Of a stretch of DNA of 64,000 nucleotides, positions 1-9,391 are shown in pieces. Below the pieces are notes generated by a model that worked only from the letters and a program-made list of their open reading frames with translations, searched no databases and was not told the DNA's origin. Each line of letters begins with the position of its first letter. The stretch's first letter is position 1. The translations under genes and the position numbers were made by a program. This DNA is from an uncultured Nitrosomonadales bacterium (GTDB lineage Bacteria; Pseudomonadota; Gammaproteobacteria; Burkholderiales; Gallionellaceae): contig CAIOKY010000149.1 in assembly GCA_903858965.1 (NCBI GenBank), positions 17,282-81,281 of the forward strand. Reading direction: 5' to 3'.

Positions 1-356
1 GGTTTAGCATTTTTGTCCGCTGCAACCTGCACGGTACGCGCACGGTCTGCCGCCGAGATGCCGGTAGTCACCCCGCTTGCGGCCTCGATAGACAACGTGA
101 AATTGGTCGCCAGCGGCAAGCCGTTCTCGCGCACCATCAACGGCAGGTTGAGCTGCTTACAATGCATCTCGGTCAGTGTCAGGCAAATCAACCCGCGGCC
201 ATGCCTGGCCATGAAGTTGATCTTTTCCGGCGTGACAAATTCGGCGGCGAACACCAGGTCACCCTCGTTCTCGCGGTCTTCCTCATCGACCAGTACGACC
301 ATGCGTCCGGCGCGTATCTCTTCGATGATTTCCTGTATGGGGGATATTCCAGTCAT
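1..356 (-). CDS. ribB: 3,4-dihydroxy-2-butanone-4-phosphate synthase (RibB or RibBA), 3' end outside window
   Basis: Converts ribulose 5-phosphate to the four-carbon precursor of the riboflavin xylene ring. Only the first 118 residues are present because the gene runs off the window. The acidic metal- and substrate-binding motif [11 protein letters not shown] is at residues 24-34, and an HGRGLICL stretch follows near 52-59; both are typical of the family. The ATG at 356 lies 12 bases after the ribE stop, so it is the last visible gene of nrdR-ribD-ribE-ribB. Whether a GTP cyclohydrolase II domain is fused at the C-terminus cannot be seen here. Confidence 0.93.
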   Translation of the reverse strand, partial: MTGISPIQEIIEEIRAGRMVVLVDEEDRENEGDLVFAAEFVTPEKINFMARHGRGLICLTLTEMHCKQLNLPLMVRENGLPLATNFTLSIEAASGVTTGISAADRARTVQVAADKNAK

Positions 357-368
357 TGGGCTTGTTCT

Positions 369-959
369 CTAATTGGCCGACATCATTCGTTCGACATAGC
401 GCGCGATCATATCCGCTTCAAGGTTGACACGTTTGCCGGCGCGCAAATAATTCAGGTTCGTCATCTGTAGGGTGTGCGGGATCAGGTTCACGCTGAACTC
501 ATTGCCGCTCACTTGGTTGATGGTCAGGCTGACGCCGTTGATCGCAATTGAGCCCTTGACCGCAATGAATTTTGCCAATGCCTGTGGTACGCGCACCACC
601 AGTTTCCAGCTTTCGCCCAGATCGGTGAATGCTACAACTTCGCCCACTCCATCCACGTGGCCGCTGACCAGATGCCCGTCCAGCCGGTCACTCAAGCGCA
701 ACGCCTTTTCCAGATTCACCGGCGCGCCTATTGTATCCAGTCCCTCGGTGCAATTCAGTGTTTCGCGCGACACATCGACGCTAAAGCTGTCGAGAGTATG
801 CGCGACGACTGTCAGGCAAACCCCGTTCACCGCGATACTGTCGCCGCGCTGCACATCGCGCATATCCAAAGTATCGATTGCAATCACCAGACGCAGGCCA
901 CCGTCACGGTCGCTTGCCTGCTTGATACTGCCGATGTCCTCAACGATGCCGCTAAACAT
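369..959 (-). CDS. ribE: riboflavin synthase alpha chain
   Basis: Catalyses dismutation of two 6,7-dimethyl-8-ribityllumazine molecules to riboflavin. The 196-residue length is usual. It begins with the diagnostic MFSGIVE motif and has two tandem lumazine-binding barrels (about residues 1-90 and 97-190); the second contains INGVSLTI, which echoes VNGVCLTV in the first. Its start overlaps the end of ribD by 8 bases, indicating translational coupling within the riboflavin operon. The symbol ribC is used for the same gene in some species. Confidence 0.95.
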   Translation of the reverse strand: MFSGIVEDIGSIKQASDRDGGLRLVIAIDTLDMRDVQRGDSIAVNGVCLTVVAHTLDSFSVDVSRETLNCTEGLDTIGAPVNLEKALRLSDRLDGHLVSGHVDGVGEVVAFTDLGESWKLVVRVPQALAKFIAVKGSIAINGVSLTINQVSGNEFSVNLIPHTLQMTNLNYLRAGKRVNLEADMIARYVERMMSAN

Positions 960-2139
960 TTTCCACCTTCACCATGATGCGCATATCATTCCCAACCTGC
1001 CGCACATCCTGCCACTTGAGATTCACTCGCTGATGCAGACCGGCCAATTCTCCCAGTTGCGCCACGCCGCGCGCCGTGTCGCCCAACAATTGCGGTGCGA
1101 CATACAACAGCAATTCGTCCACCAGTCCTGCGCGCAACATCGCACCATTCAAGGTACTGCCGGCTTCCAGCAACACTTCATTGCAACCGCGCTGCGCCAG
1201 ATCACGCAACATCGCGTTCAAATCCACCTGTCCGTTTTCACCCGCTAGCACACTCACTGCTGCACCCGTTTTTTCCAGAGCTGCAATCTTCTCCATATCG
1301 CGCTCCGCGGTATAGATCAACACATCATCACCTTGCAATACGCGTGCGGTCAGCGGCATGCGCAAACGGCTATCCAGTACCACGCGCAATGGCTGCCGCA
1401 CGGTAGCGTCGGTTTTACGTTCAATTAAGACTTCCAGTACACTATCCTCCGCTTGGCCGCCCTTCCCGCACCCAAGGGCTCCGCCCAACCGTGTCAGGGC
1501 GGCCACATCCCGCACATTCAACTGCGGATCATCCGCCAGCACGGTAGCTATGCCGGTCAACACCGCGCAGGAACGCGCGCGCCAGTGTTGCACATCCAGC
1601 CGTGCCGCCTCGCTGGTGATCCACTTGCTGACTCCGTTCGACAGCGCGGTGCGCCCATCCAGGCTCATCGCGATCTTGCTGCGCAGCCACGGCGTGCCGC
1701 GTGTCATGCGTAAAAAAAAACCAATGTTCAATTCGCGTGCCGCTGCTTCCATCAACCCGACATCAACCGCGATGCCTGCAGCGCGCAACTTCGCGATGCC
1801 CGCGCCTGCCACTTTCGGATTCGGGTCTTGCACCGCAACCACCACACGTGCGACACCCGCAGCGATCAGCGCGTCAGCACAGGGCGGTGTTTTGCCGTGA
1901 TGGCTGCACGGCTCCAGCGTCACATAGGCGGTCGCGCCGCGCGCCTTGTCTCCGGCTTCGCGCAGCGCATACACCTCGGCATGCGGTTCGCCGGCACGCT
2001 GATGCCAGCCGCTGCCAATTATCTTGCCATCTGCCACCAGTACACAGCCCACGCGCGGGTTGGGACTGGTGCTGTACAAACCCTGTTCAGCCAGGCGTAA
2101 CGCCTGCGCCATCCACTGGCTATCCTGGGCAGTAAACAT
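952..2139 (-). CDS. ribD: bifunctional riboflavin deaminase/reductase RibD
   Basis: Performs the deamination and ribosyl-reduction steps of riboflavin synthesis. The N-terminal deaminase domain shows the zinc site HAE at 53-55 with the cysteines of the PCSHHGKTPPC segment (C78, C87). A reductase domain fills the C-terminal half from about 150 to 390. At 395 residues it is slightly longer than the E. coli enzyme (367); the extra length seems to be an insert near residues 220-240 rich in Gly and Glu. The ATG overlaps the nrdR stop by one base. Confidence 0.95.
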   Translation of the reverse strand: MFTAQDSQWMAQALRLAEQGLYSTSPNPRVGCVLVADGKIIGSGWHQRAGEPHAEVYALREAGDKARGATAYVTLEPCSHHGKTPPCADALIAAGVARVVVAVQDPNPKVAGAGIAKLRAAGIAVDVGLMEAAARELNIGFFLRMTRGTPWLRSKIAMSLDGRTALSNGVSKWITSEAARLDVQHWRARSCAVLTGIATVLADDPQLNVRDVAALTRLGGALGCGKGGQAEDSVLEVLIERKTDATVRQPLRVVLDSRLRMPLTARVLQGDDVLIYTAERDMEKIAALEKTGAAVSVLAGENGQVDLNAMLRDLAQRGCNEVLLEAGSTLNGAMLRAGLVDELLLYVAPQLLGDTARGVAQLGELAGLHQRVNLKWQDVRQVGNDMRIMVKVENV

Positions 2140-2630
2140 CAGCTCTTCTTTCGCTGGCTGCTGCTCGCCTTGCGTGCTGGCGACTTGCGCACCGCCTCGA
2201 CGGCTTCGGTAAAATCGCCGACATCCTGAAAACTCTTGTACACCGATGCGAAGCGGATGTAAGCCACCTTGTCGAGCCTGAACAATTCCTTCATCACCAT
2301 CTCGCCGACCTGGCGCGAGCCTATCTCGCGCTCGCCCAAGGCATGGAGTTTCTGCATGACATTGTCTATCGCGGTTTCGACCAGCTCGGCCGACACCGGG
2401 CGCTTGTGCAGCGCACGCTTGAAACTGGTACGCAGTTTTTCCTCGTCAAACTCGCTGCGCATGCCGTTCTGCTTGACCACCTGCGGCATGCGCAATTCCA
2501 CCATCTCGTAAGTGGTAAAGCGTTTGTCGCAAGTCAGACAGCGGCGGCGGCGGCGTATGCTGTCGCCGTCTTCGCTCTCGCGAGTGTCGACTACCTGGGT
2601 CTTATCGCCTTTGCAGAAGGGGCATTTCAT
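2139..2630 (-). CDS. nrdR: transcriptional repressor NrdR
   Basis: ATP/dATP-sensing repressor of ribonucleotide reductase genes. The 163-residue protein has a zinc ribbon formed by C3, C6, C31 and C34, an Arg-rich link, and an ATP-cone domain at about 49-139. It lies 37 bases downstream of glyA and is coupled to ribD; glyA-nrdR-rib clustering is common in betaproteobacteria. I see no NrdR-box pair in the short glyA-nrdR gap, and no ribonucleotide reductase gene is in the window, so its targets lie elsewhere. Confidence 0.95.
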   Translation of the reverse strand: MKCPFCKGDKTQVVDTRESEDGDSIRRRRRCLTCDKRFTTYEMVELRMPQVVKQNGMRSEFDEEKLRTSFKRALHKRPVSAELVETAIDNVMQKLHALGEREIGSRQVGEMVMKELFRLDKVAYIRFASVYKSFQDVGDFTEAVEAVRKSPARKASSSQRKKS

Positions 2631-2667
2631 CGAATACCTCTATAAATGTACTGCCAAGGCCGTTCGC

Positions 2668-3915
2668 TCAAACCCCGTAAACCGGGAACTGCGTGGTCAA
2701 CTTCTTCACCTCGACCATCACGCGCGCGATCACCTTGTCATCGTTCGGCGCATCCAGCACATCAGCGATCAGGTGTGCGAGTTTTTCCGCTTCCAGTTCC
2801 TTGAAGCCGCGCGTGGTCATCGCTGGGCTGCCGATGCGTATGCCCGAAGTGACAAACGGTTTTTGCGGATCGTTGGGGATGGCGTTCTTGTTGACGGTGA
2901 TGTGCGCACGGCCCAGCGCGGCTTCGGCGTCCTTGCCGGTGATATGCTTGGCTTGCAGGTCAACCAGGAACACGTGGCTGTCGGTGCGCCCCGACACGAT
3001 GCGCAGACCACGCTCCTGCAACACCTTGGTCATCACGCGCGCGTTGTCGACGACCTGGCGCTGGTAGGCCTTGAATTCCTTGCTCGCCGCTTCCTTCAGC
3101 GCCACCGCCTTGGCCGCGATCACATGCATCAGCGGGCCGCCTTGCAGCGATGGAAAGATCGCCGAGTTCAGCGCCTTCTCGTGCTCGGCCTTGGCGAGTA
3201 TCAAACCACCGCGCGGACCGCGCAACGTCTTGTGTGTCGTGGTCGTGACGAAATCCGCAATACCGACCGGGCTCGGATAGACCCCCGCCGCGATCAAGCC
3301 TGCATAATGCGCCATGTCCACGAACAGGTATGCGCCCACGCTGTCAGCGATAGCACGGAAGCGCTTCCAGTCGATCACCAGTGCGTAGGCCGATGCGCCC
3401 GCGACGATCATCTTTGGCTTGTGTTCGTTGGCCAGACGCTGTACTTCGTCGTAGTCGATCTCTTCCTTGGCGTTGAGGCCATACTGGATCGCGTTGTAAA
3501 GCTTGCCGCTGATGTTCACCGATGCGCCGTGAGTCAGATGGCCGCCGTGCGCCAACGACATGCCGAGTATCGTGTCACCCGGTTTGAGTACGGACGCATA
3601 CACCGCCTGGTTCGCCTGCGAACCGGAATGCGGCTGCACGTTGACATACTCTGCGCCGAACAACGCCTTGGCGCGGTCGATGGCCAGTTGTTCTGCGACA
3701 TCCACATATTCGCAACCACCGTAATAGCGCTTGCCCGGATAGCCCTCGGCATACTTGTTGGTCAGCTTGCTGCCCTGCGCTTCCATCACGGCCGGGCTGG
3801 TGTAATTTTCCGACGCGATCAGCTCGATGTGATCTTCCTGGCGGCGGTTTTCATTCTGTATGGCGACCCACAATTCCGGGTCGGTGACGGCGATAGTGTT
3901 TTTGCTGGAGAACAT
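2668..3915 (-). CDS. glyA: serine hydroxymethyltransferase
   Basis: PLP enzyme interconverting serine and glycine with tetrahydrofolate, the main source of one-carbon units. The 415-residue length matches E. coli GlyA (417). The PLP lysine is in [14 protein letters not shown] near residue 228. The frame is open upstream to 3996, but the ATG at 3915 is preferred: it is preceded by AAGGAA at a 7-base spacing and gives the expected N-terminus MFSSKNTI. It is the first gene of the glyA-nrdR-rib cluster. Confidence 0.96.
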   Translation of the reverse strand: MFSSKNTIAVTDPELWVAIQNENRRQEDHIELIASENYTSPAVMEAQGSKLTNKYAEGYPGKRYYGGCEYVDVAEQLAIDRAKALFGAEYVNVQPHSGSQANQAVYASVLKPGDTILGMSLAHGGHLTHGASVNISGKLYNAIQYGLNAKEEIDYDEVQRLANEHKPKMIVAGASAYALVIDWKRFRAIADSVGAYLFVDMAHYAGLIAAGVYPSPVGIADFVTTTTHKTLRGPRGGLILAKAEHEKALNSAIFPSLQGGPLMHVIAAKAVALKEAASKEFKAYQRQVVDNARVMTKVLQERGLRIVSGRTDSHVFLVDLQAKHITGKDAEAALGRAHITVNKNAIPNDPQKPFVTSGIRIGSPAMTTRGFKELEAEKLAHLIADVLDAPNDDKVIARVMVEVKKLTTQFPVYGV

Positions 3916-3999
3916 GGCGCGGTTCCTTAATTGTGAAAACTGGAAAGGCGCGGATTCTACCATGTTGGCCTGCAAGGCCGGTAATGCTTGAAACAAGGC

Positions 4000-4028
4000 A
4001 ACTTCGCCGGGCTACCCCCGGCGAAGTT
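4000..4028 (-). terminator. hairpin terminator downstream of pmbA
   Basis: A perfect 12-bp stem (AACTTCGCCGGG at 4000-4011 pairing with 4017-4028) with a CTACC loop lies between the pmbA stop and the glyA start. On the minus strand it is followed by a T-containing run (TTGCCTTGTTTC), so it most likely ends the pmbA transcript and insulates glyA. Confidence 0.75.
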
Positions 4029-4119
4029 GGTTTGGTCATTCATGTTTCGACATAGCCATTCGACTAGGCTATCAAACGACGATAGCCAAGTCGCTGGTTA
4101 TCAGCGCGAACGGAAAAAA

Positions 4120-5475
4120 TCACCGTCCCGCTACCGTCATCCCTTCCACCAATATCGACCCGCACTGTTTCGATCCCTGCACCAGCACATCGTTGCCGAC
4201 CGCGACGATATTGCGGAACATGTTTTTCAGATTGCCGGCGATGGTGATCTCCTGCACCGGGTATTGAATCTCGCCGTGCTCGACCCAGAAACCCGCCGCG
4301 CCGCGCGAGTAATCGCCGGTGACCTGGTTCACGCCCTGGCCGAGCAACTCGGTGACGAGCAGGCCGCGTCCCATCTGCTTCAGCAGTCCGTTGAAATCCA
4401 GCTCGCCCGATTGAAGGATCAGATTGTGATTACCACCCGCGTTGCCGGTGGTACGCATGCCGAGCTTGCGCGCGGAATAGCTGCCAAGGAAATAACCGCG
4501 CAGCACGCCGTTCTCGACGATGTTGCGGCGTTGCGTCTTCACGCCTTCATCGTCGAACGGGCTGGAAGCCAAGCCTTTGCGGATGTCCGGAATATCGCTG
4601 ATATTGATGTGCGGAGAAAATATCTGCTTGTCCATCTGGTCGAGCAGGAATGAAGATTTGCGGTACAGGCTGCCGCCGCTGACCGCGCCGACAAAACTGC
4701 CCAGCAGACCGGATGCGATAGTCGCTTCAAACAGTACCGGCACTTGCATCGTGGCTATCTGCCGCGCGTTGAGGCGGCGCACGGTACGCTCGGCGGCGAT
4801 GCGCCCGACTTGCTGCGCATCCATCATATCTTTGGCGTCGCGCGCCACGGCGTACCAGTAGTCGCGCTCCATCGCGTCATCCTCTCCGGCGATCACCGCG
4901 CAACTGAGGCTGTGCCGCGATGAGGGGAAGCCGCCGATAAAACCCAAACTATTGACAGTGATGAATTGTGCTTCATGCAGGTTGACGGTCGCACCTTCGG
5001 AATTGTTGATGCGTTTGTCCGCATCCAGCGCGGCTTGCTCGCATCGTTTGGCCAACTCTATCGCCGCATCGACCGGCAAATCCCACGGGTGATACAAGTC
5101 CATGTCGGGGAAATCGCGCGCCAGCATGTCTTCATCGGGCAGGCCGGAGCAATCATCCTTGGCGGTATAGCGCGCGATCGACAGCGCGGCGTCCACGGTG
5201 TCGCGCACTGCTTGCGGCGTAAAGTCCGAGGTGCTGGCATTGCCGCGTTGCTGGCCAAGATAGACCGTGACGCTCAGGCCTTTGTCGCGGTTGTATTCAA
5301 TGGTCTCGACTTCGCCATGGCGCACCGTGACGCCCTGGCCGAAGCCGACCGATACGTCGGCGGAAGCGGCCGATGCGCCGCGCTGTTTGGCGTAGTCCAG
5401 CATGTCCTGCGCGATGTTGCGCAGGTTGTCTGTGGTATGGGAAAAACGGGGTGCGGAAGTTGCCAGAGTATTCAT
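4120..5475 (-). CDS. pmbA: metalloprotease PmbA/TldE
   Basis: Subunit of the TldD/TldE (PmbA) metalloprotease, which processes peptides such as microcin B17 and helps degrade CcdA-type antitoxins in E. coli. The 451-residue protein spans the whole family, with the conserved C-terminal region containing VTGDYSRGAAGFWVEHGE. In this family the zinc HExxxH motif is in the TldD partner, and accordingly none is seen here. A TTG lies two codons upstream at 5481; the ATG at 5475 is chosen. It is divergent from darP, a common pmbA-yjgA arrangement, with about 125 bases between them for promoters. Confidence 0.93.
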   Translation of the reverse strand: MNTLATSAPRFSHTTDNLRNIAQDMLDYAKQRGASAASADVSVGFGQGVTVRHGEVETIEYNRDKGLSVTVYLGQQRGNASTSDFTPQAVRDTVDAALSIARYTAKDDCSGLPDEDMLARDFPDMDLYHPWDLPVDAAIELAKRCEQAALDADKRINNSEGATVNLHEAQFITVNSLGFIGGFPSSRHSLSCAVIAGEDDAMERDYWYAVARDAKDMMDAQQVGRIAAERTVRRLNARQIATMQVPVLFEATIASGLLGSFVGAVSGGSLYRKSSFLLDQMDKQIFSPHINISDIPDIRKGLASSPFDDEGVKTQRRNIVENGVLRGYFLGSYSARKLGMRTTGNAGGNHNLILQSGELDFNGLLKQMGRGLLVTELLGQGVNQVTGDYSRGAAGFWVEHGEIQYPVQEITIAGNLKNMFRNIVAVGNDVLVQGSKQCGSILVEGMTVAGR

Positions 5476-5600
5476 AAGCAAAGCGGATGATTAGCGAAAG
5501 GCGGTATCATAGCAGCATCGCCCCAACTCATTAAGACCCGGCTCATTCAAAGACCGTGGCCATTAAGAATGGGCTCAGCAACGCCAAATAGATCACTGTT

Positions 5601-6311
5601 ATGAACAAAGACAAAAAAGACCAAGACGAACCGCTGCATATCCATCTGGGTGATGACGAAGACGAAGATGTACATGACGACGTTGAGATAGATGATGGCG
5701 ATGAATATGATGATGACGGCGTGGAAGTCATCCGGCCCCATGGGCCAGGTTCCCAGACACGCAATATAAACAGCTCTTCTACACGGGGACGCGGCCTGCG
5801 CAACCAGCCTGTGCTGGATGAGGAGGAAGAGCTTCCGCCCAGCAAGACCAAGATCAAGAAGCAGATGCACGAGTTGCGCGACCTTGGCAAGGAATTGACC
5901 GAGCTGGGCAAGGATCAGCTCGCGCAGCTCGACATCCCGGAAAACCTGCGCGATGCGATACGCGAGATAAAGAACATCAACTCTTTCGGCGCGCGGCGCC
6001 GCCAGATGCAATACATCGGCAAACTGATGCGCGACGTGGATACCGCACCGATACTCGCCAAGCTGGATGTGTGGAAGGGCAAGTCGCAACATCACATCGC
6101 CTATACCCACCAGTTGGAACGCTGGCGCGACCGGCTAATGGAAAATGACAACGCTTTGACCGAACTGCTCGCCGCCCATCCGGGCGCTGACGCGCAACGC
6201 CTGCGCACGCTGGTACGCAATGCGCAGAAGGAAATGGAAGCCGGCAAGCCTCCTAAAAACTATCGTGAAATCTTTCAGGTACTACGTGAAATCATCCCCG
6301 AACCAACCTAG
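5601..6311 (+). CDS. darP: ribosome biogenesis factor DarP (YjgA, DUF615)
   Basis: DarP binds late 50S assembly intermediates in E. coli. The family domain is residues about 75-236, helical and basic, including GARRRQMQYIGKLMRD. The protein is 236 residues against about 183 in E. coli. The difference is an N-terminal extension rich in Asp and Glu (about residues 7-45, with runs such as DDEDEDVHDD), followed by a basic patch around GRGLRNQ. It is divergent from pmbA. The function is known for the family; a role for the acidic extension is unknown. Confidence 0.9.
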   Translation: MNKDKKDQDEPLHIHLGDDEDEDVHDDVEIDDGDEYDDDGVEVIRPHGPGSQTRNINSSSTRGRGLRNQPVLDEEEELPPSKTKIKKQMHELRDLGKELTELGKDQLAQLDIPENLRDAIREIKNINSFGARRRQMQYIGKLMRDVDTAPILAKLDVWKGKSQHHIAYTHQLERWRDRLMENDNALTELLAAHPGADAQRLRTLVRNAQKEMEAGKPPKNYREIFQVLREIIPEPT

Positions 6312-6318
6312 AGAAAAT

Positions 6319-6984
6319 ATGGCCAGCAACTCTACCCCGATAATCCTACAAACCGGTAATCAACCACAACACAGCATCATCTGGCTACATGGACTGGGCG
6401 CGGACGGACATGACTTCGTGCCCATCGCCGAAGAACTGGTGCTTCCCGTCGCGGTGCGTTATATCTTCCCGCATGCGCCGATGCGCCCGGTCACGGTCAA
6501 TGGCGGATTCGTGATGCGCGCCTGGTACGACATCACCGGGCAAAACATAGATGCACAACAGGATGCGACTGGAATCCGTGCTTCGCAATTACTGGTGGAA
6601 GGTCTCATTGCACAAGAAGTGGCACACGGCATCGCACCGCACAATATCTTCCTGGCCGGATTTTCCCAGGGCGGGGCCATCGCACTGCACACCGCGCTGC
6701 GCCAAGCCGTCCCGCTGGGCGGCGTACTGGCGCTCTCCACTTATTTGCCATTGGCGGAACGTGCACCTGCCGAATTGGTGGAGCAGAGCAAAGTGACTCC
6801 AGTTTTTATGGCGCACGGACGCAGCGATCCTGTCGTGCCTTATGCGCTGGGCGTTGCTTCAAGAGACGCGTTACTGAAATTCGGTTACACGGTGGCGTGG
6901 CGCGAATACGCGATGCAACATTCGGTGTGTGAGGAAGAGCTGCGGGATATTTCGGCCTGGCTGCAGCGGCAGATCGAATCGTGA
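6319..6984 (+). CDS. alpha/beta hydrolase, carboxylesterase/phospholipase family
   Basis: Predicted serine hydrolase of the carboxylesterase 2 / acyl-protein thioesterase type. The catalytic triad is readable: S116 in GFSQGG, D170 in HGRSDPVVP and H201 in MQHSVC. An early HGLGADGHD motif (24-32) supplies the oxyanion region. The 221-residue length fits. The ATG at 6319 gives the canonical N-terminus; an upstream in-frame start at 6220 would overlap darP and is rejected. It begins 7 bases after darP, so the two are probably cotranscribed. The natural substrate cannot be told. Confidence 0.88.
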   Translation: MASNSTPIILQTGNQPQHSIIWLHGLGADGHDFVPIAEELVLPVAVRYIFPHAPMRPVTVNGGFVMRAWYDITGQNIDAQQDATGIRASQLLVEGLIAQEVAHGIAPHNIFLAGFSQGGAIALHTALRQAVPLGGVLALSTYLPLAERAPAELVEQSKVTPVFMAHGRSDPVVPYALGVASRDALLKFGYTVAWREYAMQHSVCEEELRDISAWLQRQIES

Positions 6985-7006
6985 AGATGGAGAGCCTGGC
7001 TCCCTG

Positions 7007-8572
7007 CTACATTTCCTCGTCCTCACTGGCTTCCTGCACGACAAAGCGGAATTTTGCCAAATCGTAATCGAGGCCTTTTTCCTGCAATCCGTTGGGCATC
7101 AGCAGATAGGTTTTCCCGTCCAGCTGGATCTGCAGGCTGCGGCCCGGTGAAAACGTATCGGCCCTTAACAACAATTGGGCCTCGCCGGTCTCATCGTTCT
7201 GCCTTCCGTAAAGCCACAGCGCGGGCTGGCCGTTTTCGATTGCGCCGCCGGGCACTTTATTCTGATTTAAGACTACACCGGCTATGTGATTGGACAATAT
7301 TTCCGCGCCCACCCGCAACTGGTTCTTCGCATCATCGCGCACCAACCGCCGCACCAACCGCCGCACCACCGCGACACCCCAATGCGGCAGTCCCTCCGGC
7401 TGTATCCCCAGCAAACTGCCGATACCGATGACGCCACTCCCCTTGACAGGGATCACGGTGCTGAATCCACCGGCACTGATTTCCTCGGTCACCCAATGCG
7501 CAAGTTCTTCTTCCCCTGCACCGAAATTCAGGCCTGCTCCGATGCGTTCGATTATCTTGTCGAAACTGTCCACCGCGTTCAGCGTGACATTGGCCATGCG
7601 CCGCGTATTACGCCTAACCGGCGGTGCAATCACATAATTCAGGATGTACTGGACAGCATTTTTGACCACATCCGCTTCATAGCTTCCGCCCAGATTGATA
7701 TCGTCCGGAACGATATTTTTCTTCAGCACCTTCATAAAATCTTCCAGCTTGGCCTGCATCCCCGGCATGGCGATAAAGCGCATCGCGGGATGCGTCGTTG
7801 CCCCCATGTTGATGCGCGTCGGTTCGGCCGGGCGATTTAAATCGAAACTGAGCCGGCTGTTCTGGCCGACCTCGGTATGGATATCTATGGCCGCACGGTA
7901 ATGAGCCACGATACGTTCTGTCAGATGTATATATAGTGGACTCAGCGCACTGAGTCCACTGTCATACCAGGCCATCAGGCATCCGACCTCAAGCTTCACC
8001 GTCGTATCGCCTATCAAACCCTGATACAGGCTGACCGGCGTATCCAGGTAGCGCAGCTGTTCGGCATGCTTGTAAAGCAGCGCAAGATTCGCCCAGATCG
8101 CGTTATCGACCTGGCCGTAGTGTGCGCAGACATATTTGAGGTGCCACGTCGTGGCATGTACCGCGCGGGCAGTCAGCAGCGGCACTTGCGCCTTGATGGC
8201 GCTGCTGCCTCTTTCGCCGTTGCAATAGGCAGTGAACAGCTTGAAATAAGCGTGGGCAATATGGCGCGACCAATTACCCAGCGCCAGCCAAAGACGGTTT
8301 TCCTGGAATTTATTTATTTCGAACGGCGTAAAATACTCGCGCACCAGCTTGCGCATATAAGGCTGCGCGGCATCGTCGAACAGGCGCAGCACGGCAAGAT
8401 GATGATCCAGCTTGAAGTCGTCGGTATGTACCGATACCAACTCTATCAACTCGGTCAGCTCCGCGAGCGACCTGAATGCGTCATTCTTCGGCAGGTCATC
8501 CAACAATGCCTGCGCAGATTTGATGTCCGCGATAGGATTATCAGATTTTTTGCCGAATAATGTAGAAAGCAT
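7007..8572 (-). CDS. conserved protein of unknown function, possible C-terminal PilZ-like domain
   Basis: I do not recognise this 521-residue soluble protein. There is no signal peptide or clear membrane segment. Residues 1-330 look all-helical and might contain TPR-like repeats. After about residue 340 the sequence becomes beta-rich: it has an Arg cluster (PPVRRNTRRM), then EISAGGFSTVI about 60 residues later, then an Arg-rich VVRRLVRRLVR. An Arg cluster followed by an S-x-G-G turn recalls a degenerate PilZ c-di-GMP module, but this is only a suggestion. The ATG at 8572 is preceded by AAGGAG; an upstream frame extension to 8650 lacks such a site and overlaps the divergent aat gene. Confidence 0.75.
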   Translation of the reverse strand: MLSTLFGKKSDNPIADIKSAQALLDDLPKNDAFRSLAELTELIELVSVHTDDFKLDHHLAVLRLFDDAAQPYMRKLVREYFTPFEINKFQENRLWLALGNWSRHIAHAYFKLFTAYCNGERGSSAIKAQVPLLTARAVHATTWHLKYVCAHYGQVDNAIWANLALLYKHAEQLRYLDTPVSLYQGLIGDTTVKLEVGCLMAWYDSGLSALSPLYIHLTERIVAHYRAAIDIHTEVGQNSRLSFDLNRPAEPTRINMGATTHPAMRFIAMPGMQAKLEDFMKVLKKNIVPDDINLGGSYEADVVKNAVQYILNYVIAPPVRRNTRRMANVTLNAVDSFDKIIERIGAGLNFGAGEEELAHWVTEEISAGGFSTVIPVKGSGVIGIGSLLGIQPEGLPHWGVAVVRRLVRRLVRDDAKNQLRVGAEILSNHIAGVVLNQNKVPGGAIENGQPALWLYGRQNDETGEAQLLLRADTFSPGRSLQIQLDGKTYLLMPNGLQEKGLDYDLAKFRFVVQEASEDEEM

Positions 8573-8632
8573 TCCCCGCTCCTTGAAAAAACCAATTACT
8601 TGCACACAACCTAATGAAACCACAAAATCCCT

Positions 8633-9391
8633 GTGGTGAACAGTACCCAAAGGACCGACTTGATCCCCTGGTTAAGCGATAACGCCCCATTTCCGCCTGT
8701 CGAACGCGCACTGCGTTCGCCCAACGGCTTGCTTGCGGCGGGCGGCGACCTCTCCGTGTCGCGCCTGCTGGAAGCCTACCGCCACGGAATATTTCCGTGG
8801 TTCAATCCCGGCGAGCCGATATTATGGTGGAGTCCCGATCCGCGCATGGTGCTGCTTCCGGGCGAGTTCAAAATCTCGCGCTCGCTGGCCAAAGTATTGC
8901 GCAACTCATCTTATGAAGTACGCACCGACACCGTCTTTGAGCAGGTGATGCGCAACTGCGCCGCGCCGCGCACCGACCATCAGGGAGGTCATCATGGCAC
9001 ATGGATACAGGAAGACATGATCAAGGCATATTGCGCATTGCATCGGCAGGGTTATGCGCATTCGGTCGAAACCTGGATGAACGGCAAACTCGTCGGTGGA
9101 TTGTATGGTATCTGTATCGGCCACATGTTCTATGGCGAATCCATGTTCAGCCATGCCAGCAATGCCTCCAAGATCGCGCTGGCCCATCTCACCAGGCAAT
9201 TTGAGCGCTGGCAGCTCGGCCATGCTACCGGGCCTGGAACAGGTATGATCGATTGCCAGATGAATACGGCTCATCTTGCCTCGCTCGGTGCGGGCGAGAT
9301 CCCGCGCAGCGAATTTATCGCACGGCTGCAAGAATTGGTACACTGTGCGCCGATAACCGACTGGCAATTCGACACGGACCTTTTTAGATGA
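8633..9391 (+). CDS. aat: leucyl/phenylalanyl-tRNA--protein transferase
   Basis: Adds Leu or Phe to proteins with N-terminal Arg or Lys, marking them for ClpS/ClpAP degradation. The 252-residue protein shows the family hallmarks [18 protein letters not shown] and [19 protein letters not shown]. The start is GTG at 8633 (a second GTG follows immediately); no in-frame ATG is nearby. The stop overlaps the bpt start as ATGA. Aat and Bpt together give two different leucylation routes to the N-degron pathway, an arrangement common in betaproteobacteria. Confidence 0.95.
   Translation: MVNSTQRTDLIPWLSDNAPFPPVERALRSPNGLLAAGGDLSVSRLLEAYRHGIFPWFNPGEPILWWSPDPRMVLLPGEFKISRSLAKVLRNSSYEVRTDTVFEQVMRNCAAPRTDHQGGHHGTWIQEDMIKAYCALHRQGYAHSVETWMNGKLVGGLYGICIGHMFYGESMFSHASNASKIALAHLTRQFERWQLGHATGPGTGMIDCQMNTAHLASLGAGEIPRSEFIARLQELVHCAPITDWQFDTDLFR

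Noticed and set aside
2512-3930. Long 472-codon plus-strand frame opposite glyA
   Set aside because: Antisense shadow of a well-identified gene, produced by GC-rich third positions; no domain and no ribosome-binding site. The same holds for long frames opposite the sulfotransferase gene (14118-15275), the histidine kinase (26076-27230) and DAHP synthase (43400-44305).
1-5500. FMN riboswitch expected for riboflavin genes
   Set aside because: The rib genes are tightly packed or overlapping here and the glyA upstream region has only a terminator-like hairpin; no RFN-like fold could be drawn.
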